Shown here one piece after another: positions 61,596 to 64,000 of a stretch of 64,000 nucleotides of DNA. The DNA is from Endozoicomonas montiporae CL-33 (GTDB lineage: Bacteria; Pseudomonadota; Gammaproteobacteria; Pseudomonadales; Endozoicomonadaceae). The position numbers and the translations under genes were made by a program. Within the stretch, counting starts at the first letter, position 1; every line of letters begins with the position of its first letter. The DNA lies in NCBI RefSeq assembly GCF_001583435.1, contig NZ_CP013251.1, forward strand, positions 5,159,215 to 5,223,214, given 5' to 3'. The notes beneath the pieces were generated by a model, which made no database searches, was not told the DNA's origin, and saw nothing but the letters and a program-made list of their open reading frames with translations.

Positions 61596-62018
61596 ATGGC
61601 TATTAGATACTACACTCTGCTTCCCTGCCTGCTTGTTACTCAAGTGTTTGCAGAAGAACAAAATCCCGGTATAGAAGACCTGAGCCTGATGCAGGTCGTT
61701 ATGCCCCTGTTGCTGGTTATTGTGCTGATTTTTGTGCTGGCCTGGCTGGTTAAGAAAATGAACCCCGGCACCCCGACACTGGGACAAGGCATTACTGTCA
61801 TAGCCAGTGCACCGGTTTCAAGTCAGGCGCGCGTTTGTCTGATTCGGGTAGGCGATAAAGATATTCTTGTTGGCGTGACCAGCCATCAGGTGACACCCAT
61901 CCATACTTTTGAGGAATCACCGGTTCCAGCAGCTGAAGCTGAAAATCCACAGGATTTTGCCCACCAATTCAAACGCATGCTGAAAGGTAGCCGGAAGGAA
62001 CAACATAAAGAAGGGTAA
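61596..62018 (+). CDS. fliO: FliO-like flagellar export-apparatus assembly protein
   Basis: A 140-residue protein: signal peptide-like start (MAIRYYTLLPCLLVTQVFA), periplasmic linker, one membrane helix (LMQVVMPLLLVIVLIFVLAWLV), then the cytosolic FliO domain (GITVIASAPVSSQARVCLIRVGDKDILVGVTSHQVTPIHTF). FliO helps assemble the FliP ring. In most bacteria fliO lies with fliLMNPQR; here it is alone. An ATG at 61596 with AAGGAACAGGA upstream is the proper start. Confidence 0.82.
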   Translation: MAIRYYTLLPCLLVTQVFAEEQNPGIEDLSLMQVVMPLLLVIVLIFVLAWLVKKMNPGTPTLGQGITVIASAPVSSQARVCLIRVGDKDILVGVTSHQVTPIHTFEESPVPAAEAENPQDFAHQFKRMLKGSRKEQHKEG

Positions 62019-62090
62019 AACACTTCGGTGAATAACTCTACACCCTGTACAAACCGCCTGAACAAGGCTTTTCAGCCATTGTTCATCAGG

Positions 62091-62111
62091 TTATCCAACG
62101 AGTTATCCACA
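62091..62111 (+). promoter_or_regulatory. Two DnaA-box-like sites
   Basis: TTATCCAAC (62091-62099) and a consensus DnaA box TTATCCACA (62103-62111), 12 bases apart, between fliO and a convergent unknown gene. Confidence 0.6.
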
Positions 62112-62124
62112 ACCTCTTAAGGGA

Positions 62125-62469
62125 TTATTGCTCCATCATTTTTCCCACCAGCATAATCATGGTCAACTCTGTTGTGCAGATTTTCTGTAGCTCCTGCTGG
62201 GTCTCCAGAGTCATCTCGGACAACTTCTTATTCTGCACGCTCTGGTCGTGCCACTTCCCCTGTTCCATATCATCGGGATAACTGTTCAACAGCTTCTGGT
62301 GCAGACCATCCTGCTTATTACAAAGAACATTCAACATCACTATCAGCACAGGAGGCACGTCCCCTGACAGGGTTCTCAGGTTAATATAAGTCCAGTACAG
62401 CCGGGCAATTCTTCGGGTGCTGTCACGCAGACAAAGTAGACACAGGTAAGCTTCTTCTTGATGGCTCAT
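62125..62469 (-). CDS. Hypothetical helical protein
   Basis: A 114-residue protein (EEAYLCLLCLRDSTRRIARLYWTYINLRTLSGDVPPVLIVMLNVLCNKQDGLHQKLLNSYP...). It is mostly helical, with a CLLC pair near the N-terminus. No family recognised. Flanked on both sides by DnaA-box-like sites. Confidence 0.55.
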   Translation of the reverse strand: MSHQEEAYLCLLCLRDSTRRIARLYWTYINLRTLSGDVPPVLIVMLNVLCNKQDGLHQKLLNSYPDDMEQGKWHDQSVQNKKLSEMTLETQQELQKICTTELTMIMLVGKMMEQ

Positions 62470-62631
62470 GCGGTTGTCCTTTTGTTTGGGAAGCTTGTTA
62501 AGTATTGAAATGACTAATACTCAAGTCGCTTCTATTCCATGGCCCGGAGAATGACCTGACCCGAAAAATCAGGCTGGTTATTCCACTCTAACACGGCCTT
62601 TCAAAAGATGAACAACATCGATCAGAAAAAC

Positions 62632-62685
62632 TTATCCACTTATTCACAAAATAACCGGTTAACCCTCTGAATGACCTGTGGATAA
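62632..62685. promoter_or_regulatory. Three DnaA-box-like sites
   Basis: TTATCCACT (62632-62640), TTATTCACA (62640-62648, an accepted DnaA-box variant) and a reversed consensus box TGTGGATAA (62677-62685). With 62091-62111 they make five sites in 595 bases. The 265-base gap 62470-62734 has no gene. Confidence 0.6.
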
Positions 62686-62734
62686 TGTTTCTGACAGTGC
62701 TTTCCAGAGCGCTCGCGTAACAACTGTTTAAAAT

Positions 62735-64000
62735 TCATACAGAATTCAACACAGCCATTGGAGACTGCCGTACAACGCGCCGAACCCCCAGCCAACCAGC
62801 CAGGCCAATCAGCCCACCACCTGCCAGAGGCAAAACAATCCACAGCCACACAGCTGGCTGCCAGCTCATTCTGAACACATACCTCTGCAGCCACCAGTTA
62901 CATAACTCCGTTCCTGCGACCGCAATCAGACCCGAAAGAAATCCCAATACAACAAACTCACCCACCTGCAGTCGCAATAGTTGCTGCCGGGTTCCGCCAA
63001 GAGAACGAATCAGGGCGCCTTCGTGCAGGCGTGCATCCAGACTGGACTCAATAGCCGATGCCGTCACTAGCAACCCTGCCAGCAACAAAGCAAACAGCAT
63101 ACCTTCAACAGCCAGTATTGATTGCCGAACCATTCCCTGCACCTGACTGATAATGGCGTCCAGATCCAGCAACGTTACTGTTGGAAAGCCACGCACAAAC
63201 TCATTCAACAACAGTCGTTTTTGTGGTGGCAAATAAAAACTGCTCAACCAGCTGGCTGGTAATCCTGCCAACGTACTTTCCGGAAACATCATATAAAAAT
63301 TCGGCTGAAAGGATTCCCAGTCAGCCCTGCGCAGGCTGGTGATGGTAGCGTTCACCTCCCGGCCAGAAATAGCGAAAGTCAGCCTGTCACCCAGCTTAAC
63401 CCCAAGGTGCTCAACAATACTCATTTCCACTGACAGTTCAGACTCACCGTTTTTCTGCCACCACTGACCGTCAACCAACTGATTGCTTTCTGGAAATTCA
63501 TTGGCCCAGGTCAGACTCAACTCACGGTTCAGCGAGTTGTGGCTACGCTGCTCTTCTGACACGGCTTCTTTTGCAGGTATTCCATTGATGTGTGTTAAGC
63601 GCCCACGAACAATAGGGTAAAGTCTGCTGCGCTCGACCTGATGCTCTTCCAAAAAGCGACGGAAACCATCAATCTCCGAAGGTTGAACATTCAGCGCAAA
63701 ATAATTCGGCGTACCTTCCGGCAACTGCTGCTGCCAACGTTCCAGCAAATCAGTACGCAGCAGAAGCACAATGGCCATCGACATAAAAATCAGGGAAAAC
63801 GCCAGCAGTTGTGCAGTGGTCTGCCCCTGCTCCTGTGACAAACGCTTCAGCCCCAAACGCCATTGCAACGGCAAAGAATGACTACGCAGCCGTTGGTGCA
63901 CAAAGCTCAGGACAATCCTTACAGAAAAAGTAATCAGAGCCAGAACCATTGTTCCTGCCAATGTGATGCCGATTGTCATCATCAGCTGCCCCGTGTGATA
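62735..64000 (-). CDS. FtsX-type ABC transporter permease, N-terminus beyond the edge
   Basis: The C-terminal 421 residues of a MacB/FtsX-family permease, open to the right edge. A membrane segment and basic loop (FVHQRLRSHSLPLQWRLGLKRLSQEQGQTTAQLLAFSLIFMSMAIVLLLRTDL) is followed by a large periplasmic domain, then three helices (SILAVEGMLFALLLAGLLVTAS..., LQVGEFVVLGFLSGLIAVAGTELCNWW..., AVWLWIVLPLAGGGLIGLAGWLGVRRVVRQSPMAVLNSV). The architecture resembles YbbP, whose partner YbbA is the ATPase. The ATPase gene would lie outside the window on the right. Confidence 0.88.
   Translation of the reverse strand, partial: YHTGQLMMTIGITLAGTMVLALITFSVRIVLSFVHQRLRSHSLPLQWRLGLKRLSQEQGQTTAQLLAFSLIFMSMAIVLLLRTDLLERWQQQLPEGTPNYFALNVQPSEIDGFRRFLEEHQVERSRLYPIVRGRLTHINGIPAKEAVSEEQRSHNSLNRELSLTWANEFPESNQLVDGQWWQKNGESELSVEMSIVEHLGVKLGDRLTFAISGREVNATITSLRRADWESFQPNFYMMFPESTLAGLPASWLSSFYLPPQKRLLLNEFVRGFPTVTLLDLDAIISQVQGMVRQSILAVEGMLFALLLAGLLVTASAIESSLDARLHEGALIRSLGGTRQQLLRLQVGEFVVLGFLSGLIAVAGTELCNWWLQRYVFRMSWQPAVWLWIVLPLAGGGLIGLAGWLGVRRVVRQSPMAVLNSV

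Noticed and set aside
61272..61787. Long frame upstream of fliT (residues 1-172 of a 278-residue frame)
   Set aside because: It reads back through the 61404-61581 repeat and has no domain; the ATG at 61271 has AGGAG and gives a normal FliT length.
62091..62685. Chromosomal replication origin
   Set aside because: The boxes are few and spread out, no AT-rich unwinding region or dnaA/dnaN/gidA neighbour is seen; only a DnaA-box cluster is claimed.

Overview
The window looks like chromosome from a marine, probably animal-associated gammaproteobacterium of the Oceanospirillales/Endozoicomonas kind. That placement is inferred from gene content: CbrA/CbrB with CbrX, hemB next to ppk, rppH-ptsP, dksA-gluQ, a Hut-type haem uptake cluster, sulfatases, a kinase-like effector candidate and many small mobile repeats. 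No rRNA gene and no complete tRNA gene was seen.

Layout. 1-2791 is the right end of an integrated element: a partial unknown gene, a RelE/antitoxin pair, a tyrosine integrase with repeated sites in front of it, and a 3' tRNA-Ile2(CAU) fragment that marks the junction with the chromosome. 2792-8890 holds a small secreted protein, a lipoprotein and two co-oriented periplasmic sulfatases. A complete 1695-bp IS1380-like element (5481-7175, 5-bp target duplication) sits exactly on the start codon of the downstream sulfatase. 9067-13993 has an MFS transporter, a cytochrome P450 with YhhQ, YbaN, a nucleotide-sugar-type reductase and YgbA. 14005-22386 is the haem region: hutX, hutW, a TonB-dependent haem receptor and, divergently, tonB-exbB-exbD, each side with a Fur-box-like site. 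It also carries two wrecks, a second receptor remnant and a hutB remnant, followed by a ChaN-like lipoprotein. 22440-28698 has a repeat-containing secreted protein, an oxidoreductase/aminotransferase pair, sfsA, dksA and gluQ. 28959-36025 has two unknown secreted proteins and the cbrX-cbrA-cbrB system. 36036-39544 has three small charged unknown proteins and a VTT-flavoprotein fusion interrupted by an in-frame palindromic repeat. 39706-53808 is mostly housekeeping and metabolism (hemB, ppk, a nitrilase-family amidase, an NRDE protein, three DsrE-like proteins, ptsP, rppH, kynA-kynU, rlmI). 53849-64000 is a looser set: GNAT, PhyH, a decayed amidohydrolase, an AmpD-like amidase, a PhnA-like protein, a DUF938 methyltransferase, the kinase-like protein, fliT, fliO, a DnaA-box cluster and the end of an FtsX-type permease.

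How it fits together. The haem block can move haem across the outer membrane (receptor plus TonB-ExbBD), carry it in the cytosol (HutX) and open the ring (HutW). The inner-membrane ABC step is missing here, because hutB is a remnant and hutC/hutD are absent. CbrA/CbrB would tune carbon and nitrogen use, and KynA/KynU degrade tryptophan. The sulfatases point to use of sulfated glycans. The most unusual signals are the kinase-like protein (58441-60942), the repeat inserted in frame inside a coding gene (39050-39142), the 212-bp inverted-repeat element that supplies the hemB stop codon (40728-40939), the IS that lands on a start codon, and a second dispersed inverted-repeat family (61404-61581 with a lone arm at 28894-28920).
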